From Dermanyssus gallinae (taxonomy: Eukaryota; Arthropoda; Arachnida; Mesostigmata; Dermanyssidae), in NCBI GenBank assembly GCA_003439945.1, contig QVRM01005605.1:175001-239000 (forward strand): a stretch of DNA of 64,000 nt. Reading direction: 5' to 3'. Below the pieces are notes generated by a model. The model was given only the letters and a program-made list of their open reading frames with translations. It made no database searches and was not told where the DNA came from. A program made the translations under genes and the position numbers. Below are positions 1 through 11,156 of this stretch, one piece after another (the first letter of the stretch is position 1; every line of letters starts with the position of its first letter).

Positions 1-477
1 GATGATGCTGCCATGGGACCTGCGGGCGGGAGTAAGAAGCAAGATATTTCTGGAAAAATCTAGATCTCGCCAGAGCCGGAAGTGCTACAATCGTGGTCTG
101 GCACAAATGAGTGCAGGTTGGGGGGACCAGAGGGAACTGGACCAAGAGTCTGATATCACACCTCAAAACATGGTATCACTGTTGACATGCGAAGTTGACC
201 TACTATACAGTTTAGGTTTGGACCGGTCACGGTCGTTTCCAGAGCTACATGACTAAAATAAGCAAGGCCACCAGTGACTATGCAAATCTTGGAGGCGAAC
301 GGCGTGGAACACACTGCTCTACACTGAAAGTCTCTTTGGGAAGCAAACCGCCGCCGTTAAAGGTTCGACGTCATTTTGACGCTCAACACAGCCAAGGAAA
401 CCGGTAAGTAGAAAAGATTCACGCGGTAGCCTAGGGAGAGTTGTCGAGACGAAAAGCCGACGAAGGCGAAAAGTGCA

Positions 478-480
<3 letters not shown>
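1..480. other. Unassigned DNA
   Basis: I recognise nothing here. An 84-codon open frame at 2-256 has no motif I know and may be chance. Confidence 0.4.

Positions 481-546
<66 letters not shown>
481..546. repeat. (AT)33 microsatellite
   Basis: Uninterrupted AT dinucleotides. It is the first of about twenty such tracts in the window. The open frames running through it on both strands are artefacts of the repeat. Confidence 0.98.
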
Positions 547-550
<4 letters not shown>

Positions 551-1125
551 ATTATTGGCTAATATGACCAAGATATCTTTGAAACCTTTATCATTTAAAA
601 ACAGAGAATGGCTCGGCATTTGACATACGGTCCGGGTATACCAAGCTCAAGAAGTATGTATGCAAAAGTTCCCCATCATGGAAGACCACGTCCAATGAGA
701 GTCCAAAAATGTAGAACGGAACGGTTCTAGTCTTGCAGGAACTCTTTCCGCGTATAACCTTAGCCCATTGCTCCGGTAGGCACAAGCCGCTCTTATCTAC
801 CCTAGGCATCTACCTACTCATAGTACGATTAACCGAGGGTCTGGAAGCCCGTAAAATAGGCTGTTTTGGGAAGGTTATCAGAACATAAAAAAAGTCTGGA
901 GTTTTTGTCGATAACGCCGGTAGTCCTTCTTGCCGCTAATAACATATCGCCTGTGAGTTCGACACGGCTCGGCCCAGATCTAAAGGTGGTGTCCGTTCGT
1001 GCGTAGACATCTCTGTTCACGCTTTCAAAAAGGAAGGCCATAAAATATGCAAATGGCCCTACACCGATGAAAGTATTATTAAGGCGTGACAACTTACAAA
1101 GCACGGCCTTGCAGAAAAAGTCTAC
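547..1125. other. Unassigned DNA
   Basis: No motif, repeat or convincing coding frame was seen. Confidence 0.4.
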
Positions 1126-1250
1126 TTGTTGCTACGGTAAAATATTGATTAAAAAAGATCCTTTCGTGGCTGACTCTCAGCCAAGATTTAACGTCCATGA
1201 GACTGCTTTTCGCATTGCTTCACATATATTTGTTGCTACGGTTAAATATT
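1126..1250 (-). mobile_element. SINE-A copy 1, 5'-truncated, with 21-bp target duplication
   Basis: Positions 1163-1222, read on the minus strand, match the 3' half of the SINE-A family defined by the copies at 21770, 43935 and 59879. The tRNA-like promoter half is missing. The 83-bp insert (1147-1229) lies between direct repeats at 1126-1146 and 1230-1250, which agree at 20 of 21 bases; such a duplication is expected from target-primed retrotransposition. In the sense direction the copy ends in a T-run after GGATC, as in copy 4. Truncation from the 5' end is normal for LINE-mobilised sequences. Confidence 0.8.
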
Positions 1251-1569
1251 AATAACAGAGCTATAATAATAACGCGGTAGCTATCATTGTATCGTCTATT
1301 ATAGCTATCCTATAACTGTATTGAAGTCGTTTATTTAGCTTATTCAGCGTGGTATTATTATTAGTGATCTTGGTTTAATTTAAAAGGTTTGAATGCATTG
1401 TAGCGGTCATTGCACTTGTGGCTTATCTTTCCATTGTATGAAATCAGCTATGCGAACGGCATTGCTTCTACAGACTGCAGGAAACAATACTTGTCTCAAA
1501 TTAGTTGTGCTCGTTACGTCCAGGCTACATTTCACCGTTTACTGCTAAAGAGTCTAACGATTACATAGC
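1251..1569. other. Unassigned AT-rich DNA
   Basis: Nothing recognised. Confidence 0.4.
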
Positions 1570-2040
1570 TATGCTTGTCGAGGTTTGCATACGTTATTAC
1601 CTGTTTTTTTTACATAATCCGCTGCTTGTGTGAACAAAACTAAATGCCTTAAATAAAAGACACTGTGGAGGCCACCTACCCTCATAGGTGTGCTTGCTCT
1701 TTCCATGCTTTGCCATACAGTCTTCAAATCCCTTTGCCAAGAGTCATTATTTTGCAATTTGCTTCGCGAGAAGATCAGTCTTATGCTGTTAAAATTCCCT
1801 AACTTGACGTACGTTTAATGCCACTATCGCGACCAATCCATTGACTGTCGTGTCGTCCGCATAACAAACGTTAAACGGGTTTTGCATATGGACAACCAGA
1901 CCTCGCCTACTGAAGAGCTAAACAGTGCGGGAATTAAAGGGTCTCCTTGTTGCACGCGGCTTCCGGACTGAATAAGCAACAAAAACAAATGTCTAAATGC
2001 ATTGCATAGCATATGTACTGCAACAGTTCATACGTTGAGT
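1570..2040 (-). pseudogene. Reverse-transcriptase relic of a non-LTR retrotransposon
   Basis: Minus-strand frames give a segment with VQQGDPLIPALFS, the RT motif before the catalytic box. In a neighbouring frame follows CYADDTTVNG, which holds the catalytic YADD. The two lie in the expected order but different frames, and stops follow, so the copy is dead. The QQGDPL wording differs from the PQG wording of the R1-like and CR1-like pieces elsewhere. It could belong to the same group as the endonuclease-bearing LINE at 60917, but the two fragments share no overlapping region that would prove it. Ends are approximate. Confidence 0.65.
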
Positions 2041-2710
2041 ACATGTGGGCGGCAAAATCCCACATGGTGGATCTGAAGCACAGATACACCAGGAACTAGG
2101 ACTTTGTGCCACTGCGTATACAACAGGCTGCTCAGAAGACGAGGAAAAGTGAGCGGCCGGTAAGTGTGCGCCGGTCCGGTAGACACGGCTAAACATACAC
2201 CGACACTTATCTCACCATCATACCCAACGAACCAGGCTGTGGTAGATGCTATGATAAGGCATACATACCAACCACTATACCCTGCGATAACAGTGAGATG
2301 ATCCGATAAGGCATACAATCATACCGTGTGTGATAAGGGTCCGATCGTATGATAAGGCCTCATCAGCCCTCGTTCAGATGCGTATATGCATACATACTTA
2401 CATACATACATAGATGCATCCATACATGTGTACACTCACACACTCACACTCACATACAAATACGCGCTAACGCGCTTACACTGAGCACGTGTCGCCGTGA
2501 CCTTTCTTTGTTTCTATCGCGCGCGCGTACTGCATATATCTGCAACGAGCTTCCGAGTAAATGAGGTGCAATTAATTCCGGACCACCAAGCGCAGAGTAC
2601 GCGCGAAGCGAGTAAAGAAGAAGAGAGCCACCCTTAAGACAGAACAGGCGGACATACCGGACAGGCAGACGGACAGACATAAAGACAGGCCAATGGGCAC
2701 AGAACGAAAG
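2041..2710. other. Unassigned DNA with ACAT/CACA-rich tract
   Basis: About 2385-2460 is rich in ACAT and CACACT steps. I see no gene in the rest. Confidence 0.5.
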
Positions 2711-2975
2711 AAGTAGATATAGAGAGAGACAGGTAGTGAGAGACCGAGAGAGAGAGAGAGAGGAAGACAGGAAGAGAGAGATAAGTATACAAAGAACTGG
2801 AGAGTGAGAGAGAGAGATAAGTATATAGAGAACTAAAGAGTGAGAGAGATATACGTATATAGAGAACTGGGGAGTGAGAGAGAGAGATATAAGTATATAG
2901 AGAACAGGAGAGTGAGAGAGAGAGATAAGTATATAGAGAAATGGAGAGTGTGTAAGAGAGAGAGAGAGAGATTGA
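2711..2975. repeat. Purine-rich tandem repeat, ~35-bp unit, about five copies
   Basis: A GA-rich tract contains a degenerate unit made of a GAGA run, then ATAAGTATATAGAGAA, then a short purine tail ending in GAGAGT. Units recur at roughly 2780, 2815, 2845, 2880 and 2920. The serine/leucine-rich frames through it are repeat artefacts. Confidence 0.85.
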
Positions 2976-3682
2976 GAAATCGACGCTCATCGGTCCTGCG
3001 AGCGAATACGTACCATCACTAATTTGCGTCCTGCTTCATGCCTAATTGTGGTCTGTCGCCAGCCAGCCAGCCAGTCAGTCAGTCAGCGAGTCAGCCATCA
3101 GCTCTTGTGTCATCTTGGGCTTATTTGCAGGCAACCGACGACTCCTGCTCGCGCCACCACCTTTGATATGCTACATAACACGATTAAGCTCGACTGCCAG
3201 CTACTAAGCTTGTGGCTGCCTCTACCAGCCGTGACCGTGAGCGGCGCATGCACCTAAACCGCAAAAAGTCCGCTAATGCTGCTGCTGCTTCTGTTGCTGT
3301 TGCTGCTGCTGCTGCTGTGGTGGTTTAGACAGATAATTTGTCTGTCTATCTATCTAGCTAGCTAGCTACAAAAGGCAACGGCGGCATCAATCTCTCTCTG
3401 TGTGTCTCTGTGAGCCGATCGCCGTCGTTCGAGACCAGGTGATCTCATACAGACAGACCCTTGACGACATCGTGTGCTCGTCTTGCAACCGGATACAAGA
3501 TGATGGAGCACGAAATCTTCGCCCCGCAGCAGCGTGCCACCGTCGCACTGGCGCACTGCAGAACCAGCCACTCACAAACGTACACTAACTAACAAGTGCA
3601 GGCGTTACAGCCTCGCGACTTGCACGCCTCGTTAGTATCGTCGGTCGGCGCGCATTCAAGTGACAACCAGAACATGTTACAA
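2976..3682. other. Short simple repeats, no gene
   Basis: Contains CCAG/TCAG steps at 3058-3097, a TGC/TTG tract near 3277-3322 and TCTG/TATC/TAGC steps at 3340-3368. No gene is supported. Confidence 0.5.
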
Positions 3683-3690
3683 GATATATG

Positions 3691-3760
<70 letters not shown>

Positions 3761-3761
3761 A
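3683..3761. repeat. (TA)n microsatellite
   Basis: TA dinucleotides with two TATG interruptions. Confidence 0.97.
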
Positions 3762-4203
3762 TGAAAGATTGATTGTTCGATGGACAGACGAGCGTATAAG
3801 AAAGACTAACGCTATCTCTTGGTTAATGTATCCGCCAGAGCCAATGAGAAATTAATGTAAAAACATTTGCCTCTGGCGGGTCTAGTTGACGCATTGTTCC
3901 GAGTTGACGCGTGCTGGTTTAGTTTAGGTACATGGTCATCATCAGCGGGCTTCTGCACTGAAAGAAGAAGAAGCCACTCGTAGATGTGAACTACTTAGCC
4001 ACGTAGTTTTGCGATATGAGAATAGTTAAGTCGGTATGAACGATTATGCTATACAGTAGTTGATAGTAGGGTGGCTTTGCAGGACGTTTGCAGAGCGTAG
4101 CCGATGGAACCGAAGGGAGTAGATGGCCGTGATTCGGTTTTAATTAAATGAAATGCGTAATGATGTCTGTTAATATGAAGTACACAGAACGCGTAACAGA
4201 TAG
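3762..4203. other. Unassigned DNA
   Basis: Nothing recognised. Confidence 0.4.
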
Positions 4204-4380
4204 ATATCGTTTTACGTGTTGAGCCCGGTGGCCGGAGGAGACACGTCGGTGCGCGGGTTCGAGCCTCACCGCTGCACGTTTGTATTAATGGGGGTCCGTC
4301 TATGACGCAATGCGAAGAGCAGTCCCGTAGACGCTAATTCCTGGCCGAGGGTCAGCCCAAAAAATGTATATCGTTTTGCG
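4204..4380 (+). mobile_element. SINE-A copy 2 with 13-bp target duplication, box A deleted
   Basis: The insert at 4217-4367 begins TGTTGAGCCCGG and carries the family box B (GGGTTCGAGCC, near 4256) and the family tail ending in GGGTCAGCCC plus an A-run. Against copy 5 about 30 bp after GAGCCCGGTGG are missing, which removes box A, so this copy probably lacks an RNA polymerase III promoter. Direct repeats at 4204-4216 and 4368-4380 match at 12 of 13 bases and mark the insertion site. Confidence 0.85.
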
Positions 4381-4483
4381 AGCGACACACACAGATAGCG
4401 AGTTGGTTCACGCGCTTAGTTTTATACAGGGATCCACTTATATAGCGAAAACGATCTCTGATGAAATACCAGCGACTCCTAGA

Positions 4484-4797
4484 CAAGATATGCAGTAAAT
4501 AGACGTGAATTGCACGCAAGTGTGGTTATGTTGGGGCTGAGTGATGATGTCCAGTTTCCTAGCATATTTGAGAGTTGGAAGAACATCGATTGTCATCTTC
4601 TCGTTAGAACGGAGAGACGTTATACAGAACTTAAGCATGTTAACGATGTTCAACGTCGTTTATGCGACTACGCTTTGCGAGGAGAATATTCTTCTAAAGT
4701 TTATAGCGACGAAATAAACTCTGAACCACATGTTCGCATGTGGAGGACAAGCCCGCCTACTTCATGGGAACTTGGTGGTACTGGACTAAATAATTAA
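4484..4797 (+). CDS. Unassigned open frame, possible exon
   Basis: An open stretch of about 104 codons ends in TAA at 4795-4797 and is bounded upstream by TAG. The residues are mixed and protein-like (for example RRYTELKHVNDVQRR) with no low-complexity bias, unlike most frames here. I recognise no family, signal peptide or membrane segment, and no strong acceptor marks its start. It may be a host exon, a transposon fragment or chance. Confidence 0.2.
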
Positions 4798-5032
4798 GTA
4801 ATAAGTAAATAGGCTTGATGTTGCCTTAAATAAAACGTATTAATAAGGATAATATTTACTTGCTTAAAATACTGCTTTATGCAGATTTGTTGTTCAAACT
4901 CTTTCTAAGATACATTTTGTGGTAGCGCTACTAAAAACTGACGTTCAATATTTTCTAAACCCTTTAAAAGAAATCAAATTCAAATTATGTATTAGTAGCG
5001 TAGTAGTTTGTTTTTGTTGTACTTTTTCTCAG

Positions 5033-5166
5033 TACCGGACCACACCAAAGACCAGTATAAGTTTAAGCACGACAGAGTTTTGCAAGAGGCCTTAGAACGA
5101 CGTTCACGCAAGCAGTGCTGCAAGACCCATTGGAGTTTTCATACTATAACAACGATATTTTTTTAA
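5033..5166 (+). CDS. Candidate terminal exon with strong splice acceptor
   Basis: A textbook acceptor (pyrimidine run then CAG, ending at 5032) precedes an open frame that starts in a split codon and ends with TAA at 5164-5166. The predicted residues are charged and protein-like (PDHTKDQYKFKHDRVLQEAL, then ERRSRKQCCK), which is unusual for noise in this AT-rich DNA. An AATAAA lies at 5508-5513. I do not recognise the protein. No strong donor is visible, so a last exon is the simplest model. Confidence 0.3.
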
Positions 5167-5995
5167 ATGGAAATTTGTTTATTTGTCTTTCTTCCAGAGG
5201 AACGAAATCGAGCTTAACAAAAGCTCCTAAAGAATAACGAAGCTTCGAACTAGTGCACTTCCTACAACGTTAACTTAAGGTTTGTCATTATCTAGGTGAT
5301 TTCTACAACACGTTAAATATGGTCTCTATAGCACACCAGGGTTTCATCAAGCGAACTCGAGATATTTGGCAGACAACACTACGTACCACTTTTGTGCCTC
5401 ACCATGCATCTAATATAACTCCGTGTGGTATCGCATCTATCAATCAGCACCTACATTCATATCTATTTAGCACAAAAATCCGTTTTATGTTTTTCTAATT
5501 AATTAAGAATAAATGCTACAACCATTTACTTTTAGTCTTTATATTACTGCGATCAAAAGCGCTCGTTTTGTTTTTCTTCGCCAAATGATAATCCCTTCAA
5601 TCCTACTATTACTACTACCATAGAACTTTCCGCATTATCCTTCAGAGTAGTGTAGGCAAGTCAACCCGCCGATAATCATCGAAGGCTGATGCTTTTACCT
5701 CAACTGAGCGCTTGACAAGAGCACGAGCCTCCGTAAGTACTCCCTTCTCTAACTCTTGTTTCTTATTCGTTTGCCGAGACGGCCTTTCGTGGTTCCGCCA
5801 CAGGTCACGGAGGTAATTTCGCATACATTCCTTGGCTACTGCGGTCCGAACCGAATAGTCCCTCCGTATTATAAAACTATCATCCTAGATTCTTAATCCA
5901 CGCCTCTCTCTTTGACGTTCTTGTTTCTTCTGCCAACTAAACACTGCGATCGGCACTTTGCTGACAAAACTTTATCTCTAACGCTACGTTTAAAT

Positions 5996-5998
<3 letters not shown>
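5167..5998. other. Unassigned AT-rich DNA
   Basis: Possibly a 3' untranslated region up to the AATAAA at 5508. A 60-codon minus-strand frame at 5642-5824 is charged but unrecognised. Confidence 0.3.

Positions 5999-6066
<68 letters not shown>
5999..6066. repeat. (AT)n microsatellite
   Basis: Uninterrupted AT run of about 68 bp. Confidence 0.97.
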
Positions 6067-6069
<3 letters not shown>

Positions 6070-6393
6070 GCTTGTATGTTTTCGGCGGCTGCTAAGTTAG
6101 CACAGAACCGCCACTATCCGATATGTATCGGAGACGGGTGTGGATGTTCATTTCTAAAATGAAAGTTAGAAAAAGTAGCCCTTAATCCTCATTTTTGTAA
6201 ACTAGTTCCTGTGCCTATACGCCTTCTTGTCTCTCGAATCCTTGGTTCTTATTTATTCTGTATAGAGGTAATAGATATTCATTTCATCCGTAGGTAAATT
6301 CGCAGACGGACAAGGCTCAGCTTAATTGAGCGGTGTATACATGTATGCATATTCGTATGTTTATGCATGTATACATGGATTAAAAAATAAAAA

Positions 6394-6396
<3 letters not shown>
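6067..6396. other. Unassigned DNA
   Basis: Nothing recognised. Confidence 0.4.

Positions 6397-6428
<32 letters not shown>
6397..6428. repeat. (AT)n microsatellite
   Basis: AT run of 32 bp. Confidence 0.95.
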
Positions 6429-6430
<2 letters not shown>

Positions 6431-7120
6431 TTTCATTATTCGTGTATTTGCGTTGTATACAATTTATAATCTGGCTTTGTCTTTTGTGTGTATCTTTATT
6501 ATTGTATAATGCCAGCACAGGTTTTGTGTCTCGATGTCTCCGTAACCTTCTTCTTTCTTCTTCTTCGTCTTCTTCTTCTGTGAAATCTACCTAAACTCGT
6601 TGTTGAATCCTTTTGCTGTTCGGTCGGCCGTTCGGCCTCGAGTTTTCCCGAATCTCCAGCCGGGAGCTGCTCATTTCCTCTAAGCGCGAGCATCTTCGCG
6701 CGATTGAGCGCGTCTGAGTGTATGTGAGTGCATATGAGCGTGTGTGTGCGTGTTTGTGTTTTCATTTTGTTTTCGTGCCTTTTTTTCTTGTTCATGTATG
6801 TGTATATACGACTCACGTTGCTTCGCATTCTTCGCGGATGCGTCTGGTTGCTAAGAGAGAGACAGAGAGATACAGAGAGAGAGAGAGAGCTTTTCAAGAG
6901 AGAGAGAGAGCTTTTCAAGAGCGAGCCCGTCACCGACGTGTCTTCTCCTTTTTACTGCTTTCGTTTCTTCCCCCCCTCGTTTTGCCTTCTCTCTCTCTCT
7001 CTCTCTCTCTCCCACGTCTATGAGTAGCAATTTTGCCTATAAAATATGGCCATACTTGACTTGTGCCGTCGACCCTAAACCGATGATACATAACGACATC
7101 GTTTGTTGTCCGGTGTGTTC
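6429..7120. other. Simple-repeat-rich island
   Basis: Holds TTC/CTT steps (6547-6582), GT-rich sequence (6715-6760), two GAGAGAGAGAGCTTTTCAAGAG repeats (6880-6920) and a CT run (6990-7010). No gene is supported. Confidence 0.5.
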
Positions 7121-7475
7121 GTTGTTGTTGTTGCTGCTCCTCCTCGTGGAGTTGCTGCTGCTGCTGCTGTTGTTGTGCTGCTCATGTTGCATTAACGCTT
7201 TCGTTGTTGTTGTTGTTGTTGTTGTTGTTGTTGCTGCTGTCCTTATGGTTGGTGTCGGTAGGCCTTTCGTTGTTGTCGTTGTTGCTGTGGTTGTTGTTGT
7301 TGTTATTAGTGTTGTTGTTGTTGGTGTTGTTGTTGTTGTTGTTATTGGTGTTGTTGTTGCTGCTGCTGTGTCTACTGCTGTAATGATTGTTGTTTTGTTA
7401 CTGTTGTTGTTCATCGTGTTGTTGCTGTTGCCACTCTTGTTGCTGTTGTTGTTGCTGCTGCTGCTGCTGCTGCCG
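7121..7475. repeat. Degenerate (TTG)n/(TGC)n array
   Basis: About 350 bp of TTG steps with TGC, GTG and ATT variants. It yields long Val/Leu or Asn/Thr frames on both strands, all low-complexity. Its many interruptions suggest an older array than the pure CAA array at 37374. Confidence 0.95.
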
Positions 7476-7843
7476 TGAGGACACCGGTCAGGCTTAGGCG
7501 GAGATACACAGTATCCGCAGCTTCCAAACGGGGCAGCCTTTTCCTGTCCACCCCGCCTCCCCCCCCCCCCCGCCCCGCGTTCACCAGGTCCTAGACGGGC
7601 GTCCGTAGGCCCGGCTTGGCCGAACGCCGAAGCCGAGTGACGATTTACGACACCAGCAGCGGCAGCAGCAGCAGCAGCAGCAACAGACAGAACAAGAAAA
7701 CAGAGAGCGCGCGAACGAAAGTCGAACGCTGATGTTAAATTTATTGCCATTTCCGTCCTGGCGTGGTTTCCAAACCGTCCAGCCGTCAACGTTAATGAAT
7801 AGACATGATGAACACTTTGCTTGAGAAACTGAACCGCGCAAGT

Positions 7844-7877
<34 letters not shown>

Positions 7878-8022
7878 ACAAAAACACACCATCTACCCTA
7901 TGGCCTCCACGCTCGATGAAAAAATATAGCCGCTTAAATCACATCAACTGACCTAAGCTATGCATGTAGATGTGCGTGTATATACATCAACTGATCTAGA
8001 CATTGTATACATGTATTAGGAG
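7476..8022. other. GC-rich island with C-tract and CAG/CAA steps
   Basis: Contains a C-rich run at 7559-7575, CAG steps at 7658-7685 and CAA/CAG steps at 7842-7886. No gene is recognised. Confidence 0.5.
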
Positions 8023-8023
8023 C

Positions 8024-8079
<56 letters not shown>
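8023..8079. repeat. (TA)n microsatellite
   Basis: TA run with one TACATA interruption. Confidence 0.96.
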
Positions 8080-8083
<4 letters not shown>

Positions 8084-8190
8084 ACCGTTCAACATATTGT
8101 TAAGGTTATCGAATATATGTAATTAGCGTTTAGTAATTGGCACGTGGCGTGTGTACACACTTCAGCCACATATGTAATATATATACATAA

Positions 8191-8210
8191 ATATATATAT
8201 ATATATATAT
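8191..8210. repeat. (AT)10 microsatellite
   Basis: Short AT run. Confidence 0.9.
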
Positions 8211-10157
8211 CCTGTTTGGCTAACCTTTTAAGGGTTAGCTTCTTAAGTGAGCGCCACTACATAGGCCTACCTACTTTCTCGTTTGCTGCATTCTATATTA
8301 ACATTTCTACATCTGAATTCGAAGCGATATCGTGTTTAGGCACGGTGGTCCATCTGTTCTATTGGTAGGGCAACTACGTGCTGGCTTGGTAGGAAGAGAA
8401 GCTGTGTATAGTAGAGCACATTGGTTTGCTTCCGTTCAGAAACCTGTAAAGTCTATGAAGCGCATTCAGTCATAGACACAATAAATAATTATATAATTGC
8501 AATAGTTATAGACGGCATTGACTGCCCACTTGGTGAAAACTTTGGGTCGAACAAAGGCAGGATGAAAGCCATGCACAATGTACCTCGTGCACTTATGCCG
8601 ACTAGTGCAGGTAATTTCATCCTAAAGCTTTACACACTAATTGCGCTACCTCTGCCGAGGCTTTGGTCACTTTTCCTGCCACTTCGACAAAAATAGGTCA
8701 ACATAAAATATAGGATAAAAAAATTGGAGGCAAATCTCGTCTTTACTACTTTGTCTCACAGCTTTTTTTCTGAGGTGTTAGCAACGTTTGCGCCATCTGC
8801 CAGTGAAAAATAGACAAGGTATGCTGTTCTTATCGCGGGAGGCCAATTCTACTACTTAACTCTCTCTCTCTCAACTCTTTAGAATAAATTAAAGCTAGTT
8901 TCGTAAAAAAAGCACATGGCCATATGGACCGAAACCAACAAGCACATTTATTAGCATTAACTTCATTTTTTGTTAAAATTCTACAATCGAGATTCAAGTT
9001 GCTTAGATTGGCACCTTTGAGACGTATTGTGTATCTGGAGAAGAAAATAAGTGCCAACGTTAACTCGCTATGATATTAACTTTAATCTATGAGCAAGCTG
9101 TCAGATTTTTGAAAGCTATAAGCTGTCTAAACCGAATCTATGTAGTAAAAAGGTTCGCCGTGTATTGCTTCCACGCAAATATTTATCGTGGTGCGATCGG
9201 GTCTGTATCGTTAGCGGTGTTCAAAAAGATCTCATCTATGGAGGTACTGCTCACTTAACAGTCGTCTTGGCATTTATAGCCCAGGCACGGCCCAAAGAAC
9301 TCTTGTGGTAATGCTTTCGGCAAGTGCTAATTGGCCTCTTAAAGCCAGGCTTGCTTTATCCGTGTATACTTTCTTGTATATAAAACGTATTTAATTAGAC
9401 TTTATGCACTAAAACGCATCCAATAAAAAAATGTACGCCTCAGTATTTTTCGGTTCGTTCCTGGGTCTCGCGGTGCGCTTTTCCGCGCGCTCTTGCAGTA
9501 GCAATGTGTCGCCATCAGTAGGCCGTCTACTGCTGTTGTTGCTGCTGCCATCACCACCGCCACCATTACCACCACTACCTTTACGTAGGCGACACCACAC
9601 AATATGTACGTATGCTTGCATGCATATGTTAGTAGAGTATGTGCATCTTGATACGCGTAGCTACGTACCGCCCCCCCCCCCCGCTTCCCGGTAGTGATCT
9701 AAAAATAACTCGGCACTTAGTTGCTCATCTGACGCCGAAGCTTCACGCGCCCCCTCCTTTCCAGGTCAGGAGGTGGTAACTCACAGAGTCGGTGGATAAT
9801 TAGCTGGAGTAACAACAAACCCTCTTGCTCTGATTAGCCTCAGACACACACAGAGCAGCGCACACAGCGCGTCAAATATATCGTGCCATCAGGTCATCGC
9901 TGTAACAGCCACCAGAGATCGGCCATCGACAGTTCTCCGTAGTAGTAGTAGTAGTACTCTTGCTCAGCAACAACGTACCAAACGACTCGAACGTAGCGCT
10001 GCTAAGCGTGAAAACGCTCGGCGTCGACTCATCTACGCTCTCGCTACCATCTGTCGCCAGCCACAACACTGAGTTACGTCAGAACGTATCGTTATTCCAA
10101 ACAACAAAAAAAAAACGTTGAACGTTGTCGTATAGCGCTCGGCGTATACTGCATCCA
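8211..10157. other. Unassigned DNA
   Basis: Open frames at 8421-8696 and 9070-9258 match nothing I know. A CAC/CCA-rich tract (9548-9575), a 14-bp C run (9669-9682) and TAG steps (9941-9956) are the only landmarks. Confidence 0.4.
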
Positions 10158-10262
10158 ATATATATATATATATATATGGGGCTACAAAAAAAGTTTTTTC
10201 AATTTTGTCCGTAGAGAATCATTAAAAAAAAACGAAAAAAACTTTTTTGTAGACCCAATATA
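10158..10262. repeat. Small inverted repeat beside (TA)n, MITE-like
   Basis: Arms at 10178-10200 and 10234-10256 are nearly complementary (GGGGCTAC then A-run, AG, T-run, C; a few mismatches) around a 33-bp spacer. The left side abuts (TA)n and the right side runs into AATATATA. The layout suits a very short TA-target miniature element, but no relative is visible in the window. Confidence 0.5.
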
Positions 10263-10952
10263 TAGTTGTTAGACCGCGATCACTTTGACTCACAATGTAA
10301 CCATAGCAGGATGGTACAAAACGGCTTTAAAAAGTACGCGGCTATCCAATTGGACCATCCAGTCAGTACTCTAAATAATATACTATGAGTGTACATTATG
10401 AATTCATAACTAAACGTCACCAAAATAATGAAATAACAGCAAACTACAGTGGAAACTGCAACACCTACTGCTACAAGATAAGTGTTCTTGCTGCATAGCC
10501 GTTATGCCCTCTGCACGCTTATATAATAGACTACATTTCGTATCGCCTTCTTCCGTCTACTTGGCAGAACGGATAGCAGGCGTCAAGCGAGGGCAACAAT
10601 ATAGTTTTAGCTGAGCCAGGGAAAGAGTGCTACGCAATCCAGAGAAACGTGTATGTGGACCAAAGTAGTGTTTAACAGAGAGGATCACGGATTCGGTCAC
10701 AGCGATTCGCGTGCCCAACTCTGCTTTAGAATCCTCAGAGGCCTGAGCATATATAAATATACTCATGTTTTTCAGGTCGCCTGGCAGATTCCGCTTGAGC
10801 CTCCCTTTTTCGTTTGTCGAGTTTTCTCTTGGGCGTAATTAACGGACAAAGTGGTTAACTTGCACCCAGCGTTTAATATATAGAAAACAATTAAGGGCCA
10901 CCCATGTTTGCCACATTTCACGCATTTATTATAATCAATCGTGTAAAAGTCA
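10263..10952. other. Unassigned DNA
   Basis: No recognised feature. Confidence 0.4.
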
Positions 10953-11156
10953 CAGTGATACATGCTCGCAGAGTAACTGTGGAGACTTCGATCGACATCA
11001 GGGGTCTCGGATTACTTTGAACCACGAGATTTCCACATTTGGCACAGCTACACCGCGAAAAAAAATATAATGCCACTAGCAAGATACATGTCTTAACGAG
11101 TTAATTAAGCGGATTAATGGCGTTTGTGCTCATTTCAAGGCACCCAGCAACTATAC

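Noticed and set aside
7020..7789. Long frames of 152 and 250 codons across the TTG array
   Set aside because: Valine/leucine and Asn/Thr runs from a degenerate microsatellite. The flanking unique parts match nothing.
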